In this document: positions 33,571 to 41,800 of the stretch, in pieces
Layout: each line of letters begins with the position of its first letter
Numbering within the stretch: position 1 is the stretch's first letter
IMG/VR virus record: IMGVR_UViG_3300025030_001282
Coordinates: 1-64,000 of that record
Direction: 5' to 3' (one strand)
Source of the DNA: a virus
DNA length: 64,000 bases
Position numbers and translations under genes: made by a program
Notes under the pieces: model-generated
What the model saw: only the letters and a program-made list of their open reading frames with translations
What the model was told of the DNA's origin: nothing
Databases searched by the model: none

Positions 33571-34061
33571 GTATGACAGGCAACCCCGAGCAAAAGACAA
33601 TTGCACACGGATATTGCCATTGTGGGTGCGGCCAAAAAACAGAAATCGCAAAGAGCGGGCGGCATGAGTGCGGCTGGATCAAGGGCGAGCCCAAGGCTTA
33701 CACCAGGACCAACACCAGGGGTACGGTGAGCCACATCGAGCAGAAAGGGGCACCGGAGCAGCCGGTAACGATTCAAGCAGCAAATCCTGGCAAACGCTAC
33801 GCCATACCCCCGCCCCCCGCTGCAGACCAGCAGAGAACGGCGGCAGCAGCGATGGTCAAGCCCGAAATGACGCTTGCCCAGATCAGGGCGGCCATTGAGA
33901 CACAGCACGTCTCAACTGAAGACTTTATCGGCGACCTTGAACCGGGTCAGACCACCATCCTGCGCACGACCACGGGGGACACACAGCGGGTGAAGATTGT
34001 CCCGGAAGGAAGAGTACCGAACCCGGCACTGGCCAAACCGATTAGAAGGACCAAGGCATGA
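33567..34061 (+). CDS. Zinc-ribbon-containing protein, 164 aa
   Basis: GTG 33567 (or ATG 33573) with TGGAGG. N-terminal HGYCHCGCGQKTEIAKSGRH is a short Cys-rich recognition knuckle found in HNH-associated and helicase-like phage proteins. The rest is low-complexity and unassigned. ATGA overlap with the putative minor head gene. Confidence 0.55.
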   Translation: MSMTGNPEQKTIAHGYCHCGCGQKTEIAKSGRHECGWIKGEPKAYTRTNTRGTVSHIEQKGAPEQPVTIQAANPGKRYAIPPPPAADQQRTAAAAMVKPEMTLAQIRAAIETQHVSTEDFIGDLEPGQTTILRTTTGDTQRVKIVPEGRVPNPALAKPIRRTKA

Positions 34062-35065
34062 CCCCAGAACAGCTCCGCAGGCTACAGCAGGCGATCACCG
34101 ACCGCTACGAGTTCATAGCAGCCCAGATGGATGAAGGATACCAGCCGGACTCGGCGCAGCTCATGCGCTGGCAACGGCTGGGCCTCGTCCCGGAGGATAT
34201 CACGCCGGAGACGTTCGCCCTGTCGGTCCCCCCCGAGATGCACATGCTGCGCAACGCCTTTGTCCTGGGGCGCATGGCGGAAGCCGTGGAGCAGGGGGAG
34301 AGCTTCGACCAGGTGATGCACCTCGCCGTCCAGATGCCCCTGAAGAAGCCGGACCTTGCCGCCATCGCAATGGCAGAGCAGCACGCCGGGATCTACATCA
34401 GGAACTTCGCGGGCGACGTGGCCACCGAGGCAGGAAAGCTTTGGGCTAAGGAGCAAGGCGAGCGCGTGCGGCAGATGGCCATCGACTTCCACAGCCAAAC
34501 GCTGCAAGCCAAGGTGCTAGACGTGGAGAGGAAGCTGGACGCGGGAATCCCCATCCCGCAGAAGCAGGTCACGACGTGGCAGCAGTTCGGTAGCGAGCTG
34601 CACCACACGATGGAAGACAAGGCCAGGGACTGGCAGCGAGTGGCATACACCGAGCTGACCGACACGGGGAAGAAGGGAGAGGCGCTCAGGATCCTGGAGC
34701 TGCACGGCCCGGACGTCCTGGTCTACAAGAAGCCCATGCCGACCGCCTGCGCCCAATGCAAGCACGCCTATCTACTGGCCGACAGCAAGACGCCCAGGCT
34801 GTTCCGCCTGCGCGATCTGCTGGAGAACGCGAGCAACGTCGGCAGGAAGGCGCACCCGACTAGGAAAGGAAAAGTTGTAGCAGGGGGGAGAGAGGACGGG
34901 CAGGAAGCAGTAAAGGCCGTGGCGGGGGTCATGCACCCCTGGTGCCAGTGCGGAGGCCCCTACGTGGCTACAGGATACGAACCTTGGTTGACAGAGAAGC
35001 AGAAGGAGTTGGTGAAGCAGAGCCGAGCACAGAGAATTCCGCCTCGACCACCACAGGAGGCGTGA
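34058..35065 (+). CDS. Putative minor head (morphogenesis) protein
   Basis: 335 aa. Helical N-terminal two thirds; then RDWQRVAYTELTDTGKKGEA, ACAQCKHAYLLADSKT and GVMHPWCQCGGPY. The sequence W-x-R-x-A-x-T-E-x, CxxC and HPWCxC is the pattern of Mu gpF-like head morphogenesis proteins. It would sit near the portal and assist head assembly. Separated from the portal by the fibre genes, which is atypical. After it, 35066-35187 holds no convincing gene. Confidence 0.65.
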   Translation: MTPEQLRRLQQAITDRYEFIAAQMDEGYQPDSAQLMRWQRLGLVPEDITPETFALSVPPEMHMLRNAFVLGRMAEAVEQGESFDQVMHLAVQMPLKKPDLAAIAMAEQHAGIYIRNFAGDVATEAGKLWAKEQGERVRQMAIDFHSQTLQAKVLDVERKLDAGIPIPQKQVTTWQQFGSELHHTMEDKARDWQRVAYTELTDTGKKGEALRILELHGPDVLVYKKPMPTACAQCKHAYLLADSKTPRLFRLRDLLENASNVGRKAHPTRKGKVVAGGREDGQEAVKAVAGVMHPWCQCGGPYVATGYEPWLTEKQKELVKQSRAQRIPPRPPQEA

Positions 35066-35187
35066 AGCGGACGCAAATAGAGATCGCAAGCGGCCCGGAT
35101 TGAGAAACCCCCATGCGCACCAACGGCACATCGGGCAACCCACCGGGCCGAAGTACTTCCCCCTCCAGCACACGGACAGCCGGAACG

Positions 35188-35370
35188 CTACTCCGGTTCA
35201 TGGCCGCACACCGAGCAACGAGCATCACTCTCCAACTCAGCTAGACACCCTGGGCAGCGCCCGGCAATATGATGCCTTCCGCCACCGCACGCCGGACAAA
35301 AGCCAGCCTCGGTTGGATAATCGTACTCGTGCCCGCAGTCTTCACATTTAAAAACGCCCACACACGACAT
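35188..35370 (-). CDS. Double zinc-ribbon protein (moron), 60 aa
   Basis: Minus strand. Four CxxC pairs: FKCEDCGHEYDY, GFCPACGGG, GRCPGCLAE and RCSVCGHEPE, i.e. two zinc ribbons of rubredoxin/zinc-ribbon type. No Shine-Dalgarno precedes the ATG; the predicted -10 box ends 7 bp upstream, so the mRNA would be leaderless. Head-to-tail with the secreted moron and carrying its own promoter. Function unknown. Confidence 0.7.
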   Translation of the reverse strand: MSCVGVFKCEDCGHEYDYPTEAGFCPACGGGRHHIAGRCPGCLAELESDARCSVCGHEPE

Positions 35371-35377
35371 GCGGGCG

Positions 35378-35406
35378 ACTATATCAGAGGAATGAGGACA
35401 CGTCTA
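35378..35406 (-). promoter_or_regulatory. Minus-strand promoter for the zinc-ribbon gene
   Basis: TAGACG (35401-35406) - 17 bp - TATAGT (35378-35383), with a TG extended -10 one base upstream. About 37 bp of this region is repeated with few changes at 35873-35909. Confidence 0.65.
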
Positions 35407-35421
35407 GAAAGGATGCAAAGT

Positions 35422-35838
35422 TTACTTTACGGGGACGGGAGCAACGGCTTTAGGGTTTGGGGGGATGGAGCTAAACGAGAACACTATTTTTTGGCCGCCC
35501 AGGGCTGTTTCGTAGGAATAGGCACCCTTCCCTATGACCACCCCAGAATAGAAATTCATGGGCGCACTGGCTTTACCGAAATCGACCATAGCAAATGGGG
35601 CAGAGTCAGACATTGCCGAATAAATACCCTGGCTTTTGTTCAACAGATACACCAAGCGTCCCATATATCTGAAACATTTTCCGGTGCTGTCATATGGGTT
35701 TACCGAGACGAGCTTGATCATGGGCTCTATGCCACCAGGACACATCTTGTCCGCTTCACTTGCGGTAGATTGCCCAGCGTCCTGCGCCCACGCAGGCAAA
35801 GCAACGAGTAACAGCAGACTGGCGACGAACCACTTCAT
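35422..35838 (-). CDS. Secreted/periplasmic moron protein, 138 aa
   Basis: Minus strand, GGGAGG before ATG. Classic signal peptide: MKWF, hydrophobic VASLLLLVALP, cleavage expected after AWAQ (residue ~19). The mature part has two Cys (MCPGG, GKCFRY) that could form a disulfide, and a Pro/Val-rich tail. No family recognised. Own promoter, opposite strand to the structural genes, and exported product are the marks of a moron, perhaps acting in superinfection exclusion or envelope change (inference). Confidence 0.7.
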   Translation of the reverse strand: MKWFVASLLLLVALPAWAQDAGQSTASEADKMCPGGIEPMIKLVSVNPYDSTGKCFRYMGRLVYLLNKSQGIYSAMSDSAPFAMVDFGKASAPMNFYSGVVIGKGAYSYETALGGQKIVFSFSSIPPNPKAVAPVPVK

Positions 35839-35879
35839 GATATCCCTCCCTGGTACGTAATTAAATCATAACGCGGGGG

Positions 35880-35908
35880 ACTATAGCAGAGGAGAAGGCC
35901 CACGTCTA
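35880..35908 (-). promoter_or_regulatory. Minus-strand promoter for the secreted moron gene
   Basis: TAGACG (35903-35908) - 17 bp - TATAGT (35880-35885) with TG one base upstream of the -10. The TAG of the -35 box is also the stop codon of the upstream minus-strand gene. Near copy of the promoter at 35378-35406. Confidence 0.65.
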
Positions 35909-36418
35909 GCCTTGAGGCAGAGGCTTGCCCAGGAGCGCCACCTGCCGTGCCACCCGGACCGGAGGCCACTCCAGGGCAATGCCGATCTGTGCCAAGGTTG
36001 CCGTCACATCGACGCCCATCCCCTCCGGGCACCACGTCGCCTCGTACCCAGGGAGCCCGGCCAGTGCCGCCGCGCTCTTCGCCCGGAGCTGCTTCCTGGC
36101 AGTACCCTGCCAATAGAGCACGCAACGCAGTTGAGCATCGCTCCAGTTTGGATGTTTCATGGCCATGCGCGACACATACCCGCCCAGATCGAAATCGTTG
36201 ACGACGACGTAGACCGGCGCAGAGATATCGAAGGCATGGGCGAAGCCCGGAGCCGCAGGCGGGCAGCGTTCGCTCTTCCCGACGTTGGGGCACCCACGAG
36301 GATGCAGCGGGTACGGCTTCACGCACAGGGCGCGGACGCTGAAGTCGAGGACCGGCTGAACCTGCCTCACCAACGGCGAAAGGACGCCACCCGAAAAGAG
36401 CCCCAGCTGCTCGTTCAC
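35906..36418 (-). CDS. DUF2284-like Cys-rich metal-binding protein, 170 aa
   Basis: GTG start in a GTGA overlap with the 57-aa gene. LCVKPYPLHPRGCPNVGKSE followed by RCPPAAPGF carries the Pro-x-His-Pro-x-Gly-Cys-Pro-Asn pattern of predicted metal-binding proteins of the DUF2284 kind; the C-terminal ATWCPEGMGVDVTATLAQIG and ALEWPP also fit a conserved family. Function unknown; perhaps redox or iron-sulfur. It ends the methyltransferase operon. Confidence 0.6.
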   Translation of the reverse strand: MNEQLGLFSGGVLSPLVRQVQPVLDFSVRALCVKPYPLHPRGCPNVGKSERCPPAAPGFAHAFDISAPVYVVVNDFDLGGYVSRMAMKHPNWSDAQLRCVLYWQGTARKQLRAKSAAALAGLPGYEATWCPEGMGVDVTATLAQIGIALEWPPVRVARQVALLGKPLPQG

Positions 36419-36588
36419 AGCACTTCACCCTGGCGCTCCACGATTACCATCAGCGAATTGTAGGCCGACATGAACTCCGAGCGGTCCGGGGTGGAAATAA
36501 CCCCGGAGGCGCTTTCCAGCTCAGTGGCGGCGCGGCGCACCGATGTAAGAACCGACACGGTGGTGACAGGACCACAAACTAATCTCAT
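36415..36588 (-). CDS. Hypothetical protein, 57 aa
   Basis: GGGAGG before the ATG at 36588. Helical middle with SVRRAATELESASGV and a FMSAYNSLMVIVERQG end. It lies between the methyltransferase and the DUF2284-like gene and overlaps the latter by GTGA. No family recognised. Confidence 0.6.
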   Translation of the reverse strand: MRLVCGPVTTVSVLTSVRRAATELESASGVISTPDRSEFMSAYNSLMVIVERQGEVL

Positions 36589-36611
36589 AACTACCTCCCT
36601 TGATAAAGGCC

Positions 36612-38207
36612 CTATGCGGCCAGCCCAATTTTGATCTGTGATCCGCCGTTCAAAACAGCAAATAGCGGTTTCTTAGCTTCCTTGTCGTAAGAGACGGCAC
36701 CCTCGAAGGCCTGAGCGACAGACTGCGCCTCGCAGGTGAGTTCGCGGAAAGGCTTCGTGCCATAGTCTTGCGGCAACCAACCCTTGCCCCGGCAAGCCAC
36801 GACGTTGAAGCGGCGCAGAATATCTTCATTCCTGAAGGTCAGGTGGATGGTGCCCTTTTTGTGCGCTGTGGCCTTGAAGTAGGTACTTTCCACGCCGGAG
36901 CTAACGCCAACGGCAAAGGATTTGCGGAGCGCATCAGAGATAGAAACGTATCCGGCCATGCCATCGAAGTAGTTCATAACCTTGTCGATATCGTCGAGAA
37001 CCTCGGCAGCCTTGTAATCCAGTTGCAAGCCGCTGTAGCCATAGAACGGATTGCCGTAACTGGCCCGGATCGGCACAATGACGCGGCGACCGACCTTGAA
37101 AGCCTTGTTGGTTTTCCAGCCATTGAAGTAGTGGATGTTCTTCTGCCACAGGCCATCATCCCAGCAGTGCCGCACTGTGAACATGTCGAAGACATCAAGC
37201 ACCGCTTCAGTCAGCGTTTGCTCATAGCCACCGATCAGGTTCATGACGAATTGCCGGATATTGCTTTCGGTGAAGTCCATGAAGCAGCGATCCGTCAGGG
37301 CGTGTTCGAACTCCGCCTGCTTCTTTGCGGTCAACCGGCTTTTCACATCTTTAAGGTCAAGCGTGCGACGCCAGAAGTCGACACGCACCGATCGCAGCAG
37401 CAGGTTCACTGCGTGCTGCAATTTCCCCGTGAGGTCTTCCGCAGAGCGCCCACCTTGTTGCCGCCCCCCCACGTCGTTCAACGTGAGGTATTTTCCGATG
37501 TGCCGATAGTTGCGGTAAAAGCCGGTAATCGTTTCCATCCCCACTTGCACAGCGCGGTTATATTCCAGGACCAGTTCCGAAATCGTGCGGCCATTGGACA
37601 CTTCATGCTTTTCAGTGAAGGCAGCCTTCGACTCCTGAGCGATATCTTCAGCGCCAGCAAAAAGGTCATCTTCCACACGGCGGTCGATCACGATGCTGAC
37701 CAGGGCCACCTCAACGTCCGTGCGACGCTCTGCCAGTGAAAACCCGTTAGCAATGTATTCGATGCTGGCTCCGCATTCGTCCAGACGCCGGACTAAGAGC
37801 TTTCGGCTGCTGGTATGCGGATTCCGAAGGGTCTCCGCGTTGAGGAGGAAAATAATCTGCCCCCGATACATAATGTCGAGAGCCTTGAGCAGATGCTGTT
37901 CCCCGTTTTCGAAGGGAGGATTGGCAATGATCAGGTCGAATTTATCCGGGCCGGAGTAGGCCAGGAAATCGGAATCGATCAGCTTGAAGGACTTGCCACG
38001 GAGGGTGGCTTGTAGTTCGGGGTCGCTTTCGATGGCGAAAATGTCGTCAGCAGAAAAACGCCGAGTGTGCGATGAAAGAAGCGCTTCAATGAGGTCACCC
38101 TTGCCAGCGGACGGCTCTAGAACCTTGACAGGGTGACCTTTGATTTTGCAGATCATGCGGGAGGCCAGGGAAACCGGAGTAGGGAAAAATGATTTGTTGC
38201 TTAACAC
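36612..38207 (-). CDS. N6-adenine DNA methyltransferase with DUF4942-like C-terminus
   Basis: 531 aa, GTG start with CAGGAG 7 bp upstream. VLEPSAGKGDLIEAL is SAM-binding motif I and DLIIANPPF the catalytic NPPF motif IV of gamma-type adenine methylases, with a target-recognition-like region following. The C-terminal ~330 residues (SELVLEYNRAVQVGMETITG, DRCFMDFTESNIRQFVMNL, GRRVIVPIRASYGN) resemble DUF4942, commonly fused to phage methylases. Likely protects DNA from host restriction. Upstream gap of 66 bp has no clear promoter. Confidence 0.85.
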   Translation of the reverse strand: MLSNKSFFPTPVSLASRMICKIKGHPVKVLEPSAGKGDLIEALLSSHTRRFSADDIFAIESDPELQATLRGKSFKLIDSDFLAYSGPDKFDLIIANPPFENGEQHLLKALDIMYRGQIIFLLNAETLRNPHTSSRKLLVRRLDECGASIEYIANGFSLAERRTDVEVALVSIVIDRRVEDDLFAGAEDIAQESKAAFTEKHEVSNGRTISELVLEYNRAVQVGMETITGFYRNYRHIGKYLTLNDVGGRQQGGRSAEDLTGKLQHAVNLLLRSVRVDFWRRTLDLKDVKSRLTAKKQAEFEHALTDRCFMDFTESNIRQFVMNLIGGYEQTLTEAVLDVFDMFTVRHCWDDGLWQKNIHYFNGWKTNKAFKVGRRVIVPIRASYGNPFYGYSGLQLDYKAAEVLDDIDKVMNYFDGMAGYVSISDALRKSFAVGVSSGVESTYFKATAHKKGTIHLTFRNEDILRRFNVVACRGKGWLPQDYGTKPFRELTCEAQSVAQAFEGAVSYDKEAKKPLFAVLNGGSQIKIGLAA

Positions 38208-38273
38208 AAAGAGACTCCTGATGCTGAAAACGATATCTGCAAAGGGGTAAAGCCCCCAGCCTAAACTGATACA

Positions 38274-38684
38274 TCAACCGCCAGAAGCAAGGTGCAGCAG
38301 CAGCGCCTTTTTATAGTCGTCGCAGGTGTTCAGGTACTTGTGGCCGCGAGTGGTGCGGATTGCTTCGACCGCCTGGACCGGGTCGGCTCCCTGGGCCGCC
38401 TCGTAGAGCTTGACCAGCTTCCGCTGGGCGCAGATCAGGGCAGTGTTCTCCGGATTGCCACCCGTGAGAGCCGGAGGAACCGGGACCGCCTTTGCAGCCG
38501 CTGCAGGTGCCATTGCCGCAGCGAAGCGCTTACCTTCCGGGCTGTCCGGGTTGTCTTCGCAGAAGCGGCGGGCTCTTTGTACCTTGGTGAAGATGACATC
38601 GACCACCGCGCCCGTATCGTCGTATATGGTGAGACGACCATTCATGCCATTGCCAAAGTCCCTATGGGTTTCCGCGATTTTCAT
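38274..38684 (-). CDS. Protein sharing a domain with the polyvalent protein, 136 aa
   Basis: Minus strand, GGGGGAGG upstream of the ATG at 38684. The C-terminal ~60 residues (NPENTALICAQRKLVKLYEA, DPVQAVEAIRTTRGHKYLNT) align with residues ~493-550 of the polyvalent protein on the other strand (NQENSALQSAQRTIQKMHEA, DPVASLQAINTSRGNPYLAA). The N-terminal part (NGRLTIYDDTGAVVDVIF) may also correspond to KDGHTVILADDGKKVAF there. Possibly the domain in free form. Function unknown; heads the minus-strand operon. Confidence 0.7.
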   Translation of the reverse strand: MKIAETHRDFGNGMNGRLTIYDDTGAVVDVIFTKVQRARRFCEDNPDSPEGKRFAAAMAPAAAAKAVPVPPALTGGNPENTALICAQRKLVKLYEAAQGADPVQAVEAIRTTRGHKYLNTCDDYKKALLLHLASGG

Positions 38685-38765
38685 GGTGTTCCTCCCCCAG
38701 ACGCAAAATATGCTGCATGGATATCCAAAGGCCCCGCCACAAAGTGATCCCACCCGGCAAAAAGT

Positions 38766-38780
38766 TTGATATGCGCTACG
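38766..38780 (-). promoter_or_regulatory. 15-bp recurrent element, copy 7 (reverse)
   Basis: Reads TTGATATGCGCTACG on the plus strand, in the divergent region between the minus-strand operon and the polyvalent gene. Last base deviates from the consensus. Confidence 0.6.
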
Positions 38781-38794
38781 AAAGGCCGTAGAAT
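38766..38794 (+). promoter_or_regulatory. Sigma70-like promoter for the polyvalent protein gene
   Basis: TTGATA (38766-38771) - 17 bp - TAGAAT (38789-38794), each 5 of 6 to consensus. The -35 box is part of copy 7 of the 15-bp element. Transcription would start about 20 bp before the ATG. Confidence 0.6.
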
Positions 38795-38796
38795 CA

Positions 38797-38817
38797 CCCC
38801 CAGGAACAAAAAGGGGG
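38797..38817 (+). other. Hairpin sequestering a ribosome binding site
   Basis: CCCCC (38797-38801) can pair with GGGGG (38813-38817); the G-run is the only Shine-Dalgarno-like sequence before ATG 38822. Confidence 0.4.
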
Positions 38818-38821
38818 AATC

Positions 38822-41800
38822 ATGCTGTACCTGCTGCTGCGCAAGAGCCAAATGGCCTTCGATTGGAACAAACCTGCCGAGAAGTCGGAACATACCGCCG
38901 AGCCCCACCACAAGGCATACGACCGAGTGACGGCCAGCGGCAAGCTGGTCCACGTCGAAGCCAAAGGCCCGCAGACCGAGGCACGCGAGAAGCTGGACCA
39001 CGGCATGAAGATCATGTACCGGACGCCGGAGATGCCTCGCCGCCGCAAGGGAACCATCACCGGCAGCGACGAATCCGGCTGGCATGTGACCGGGCAGCGT
39101 CAGGGCAACGTACTGAAGCCCTCCCAGCACGTCCTCCCCCGCGAGCAGATATGGACCATCCCGGAGCACGAGGCGGACCGGGCACCGAAGGGCACCCACG
39201 TAGCCGTCAGCGGGCACGGGCGCGTGCTGAAGCCAGAGATTGTCCGGGAACGGGCAGAGAAGGGATACGCCCGCCTGGGAATCACCGAAGACAAAGTGCT
39301 GACCCACCCCGAAGTGCTGCGCGTCATGAAAAACTCGCTGAACAAGCTCGCCAGGACCAATTCGATGATTATCGAGCCAGGGTTTAACGTGCAGAACGGC
39401 ATGATCGTGAACGATTCGCCGGAGTCGATGGACGCCTACGAAGCCTTCATGGACAGCCTGTTCAACAGCTTCCGCAGGCAGACCGCCCAGGCCCCCGACG
39501 AGATGGTGGACGAATTCCGCGACCACCTGATGGGGAAACGCGACAACAGCCGCATATTCTGGACCGGGATCCAGGACGGCGAGACGGCGGCGCTGCGCTA
39601 CGTGAAGAAGCGGAAACTGGAGCACCATACCCACGAGGAATTCAACACCTCTGCCGAAGGAGACTTCGAAGCCGGTATGCGGGAGATATCGAGCGAGACG
39701 GCGACCGCCCACCACGAGGATTCCGACCTGAAGCGCCGCATCGACCGTGACAACGCGATCGAGGGAGCCCTGGCCGAGATGCACCCGAAGGCTGCCGAGC
39801 TGCTGCGCCGCCATTTCGGCCTGGGCGATTACCAAGAGCCTCAGTCCACCGCAGCCATCGCCCGCGAGATGGGGACCACGAAGGAGAAGGTAGAAAAGGC
39901 GCTCACCCTGTCGCTGCAGGCCTTCGCCGCCACCAAGGGAAGCTCCGCCCTGCGGGAGTTTCTTAAATCGTTGCGGGAGGAACTGGATTTCAGAAAGGCC
40001 ATTGTCTACGAGGAGGAGCTGCAGAAGAGCCACATCAAGCAGTACGCCCGCATGGACGGCATCGTGGTGCAAGAGCACCAGGACAAGCGCATCGCCAAGC
40101 ACCCCGACCTGATCGCCCACGAGAACGCCCACGGCGACAAGGTACACACCGGAGCCGACCTGAAGCACGGCGCGGACCTCCAGGAGCACCTGAAGAGCCG
40201 AGGCTGGAAGCAGAAGGAAGTTTCCGCCGTGCGCAAGAAGGACGGAGCGAAGGTCGGCAAGAAGGAGGACATGCCGGAGCCGTCCGCGATCAAGGGGAAG
40301 AACCAGGAGAACTCCGCGCTGCAATCCGCACAGCGGACCATCCAGAAGATGCACGAAGCCGTGAAGAACGGCAGCGACCCGGTGGCCAGCCTGCAGGCGA
40401 TCAACACCAGCCGTGGCAACCCGTACCTCGCCGCCGTGGACGACGAGAAAAAGAAGCTCTTCGAGCACTTCGGCCATGAAACCGACGACAGCGAGAAGCA
40501 GCAGAAGTTCGACAAGGACGGGCACACGGTGATTTTGGCCGACGACGGCAAGAAGGTGGCCTTCGCCGGAGGCGATATCGAGGCGAAGGGGAATAAACCG
40601 GTGGGCTCCCTCACCGGCAAGAAGGAGGTCGAGAGCACCGATACCGGGAAGAAGCAGCCGAAGTTCATCACCGGGCGGCCCAACACGGCCTACACCGCGA
40701 AGATGAACGAGGTGAAGAGCAACTACGCCCTGGTCGAGGCGCACGACCTGACCGCCAGCCACACCATCCAGGGGCACGTGAACAAGGCATACCCCCAGGA
40801 GATCCAGCCCAGGGAGCGCGAGCGCGTTTCCAGCCAAATGCAGATGGCAAACATCATGAACGACCTGAAGCCCGAGCTGTTCGGCCACAGCGCCACCGCC
40901 TCCGATGGTGCGCCGATCGTGGGCAAGGACGGAGCGGTCGAATCCGGCAACGGGCGCACCATCGCACTTTCCGAGGCCTACAACAGGGGCCTCGCCGACA
41001 AATACAAGGAATGGCTCAAGGGGGAAGCCGAGCATTTCGGCCTGAAGCCCGAGGACGTGGAAGGGATGAAAAGCCCCATGCTGGTCCGGGTCCGGGACGA
41101 GGCGGACGGTAACAAGGACCGCGCCGAGTTCGCCCGCGAGGCAAACCAGAGCTCAAACCTGGGCAGCTCCCCCGCAGAGCAGGCCTGGACGGACGCCGAC
41201 CGCATCGACGACAGCCTGCTGAAGAAGTTCACCGCCGACGAGGACGGCGAAATCTACAACGACGACAACATGCCCTTCATCACCGCGTTCCTGGGGAAGC
41301 TGGGCAAGAACGAAGCGGCGAGCTTGCAGGACGCCGACGGCGAGCCGAACAAGAAATGCATCGAGCGGATACAGAACGCAGTGTTCGCCAAGGTGTACGG
41401 CAGCTCGGTCCTTACCGAGTTCCAGGCCGAGAGCGCCAAGCCGCGCATCAGGAACGTGCTGAAGGCGCTGAACGCCTGCGTCGGAGACTTCGCCCAGGTG
41501 AAAGGGCACGACGACCTGGACGTGATACCGGACATGATGGAGGCGATCGAGTACACCCTTTCCCACCAGAGCGTGAGCCGAGCGGAGATGGAGCACACGC
41601 TAAAGAACGCCGGAGCCCTAAACTTCACCGGGGACACGCCGACGTTCAAGACGGACTTTGCGGTCAACATGATCCTCGCCATCACCGACCGCACCGGATC
41701 CAGGAACCGGCTGCAGAACGTGTTCAAGGCCATCAGCAACGAGATAAAGACCGAGGTGGCCAGCAGGGAGAACCCGGAGGTGGACATGTTTTCTGGACCG

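Noticed and set aside
35100-35351. 83-codon plus-strand open frame after the minor head gene
   Set aside because: TTG start without a ribosome site and mostly opposite the zinc-ribbon gene, whose eight Cys in CxxC pairs make the minus strand convincing.
38681-41035. 784-codon minus-strand open frame opposite the polyvalent gene
   Set aside because: Antisense shadow of a GC-rich coding strand; no ribosome binding site and composition typical of complementary frames.
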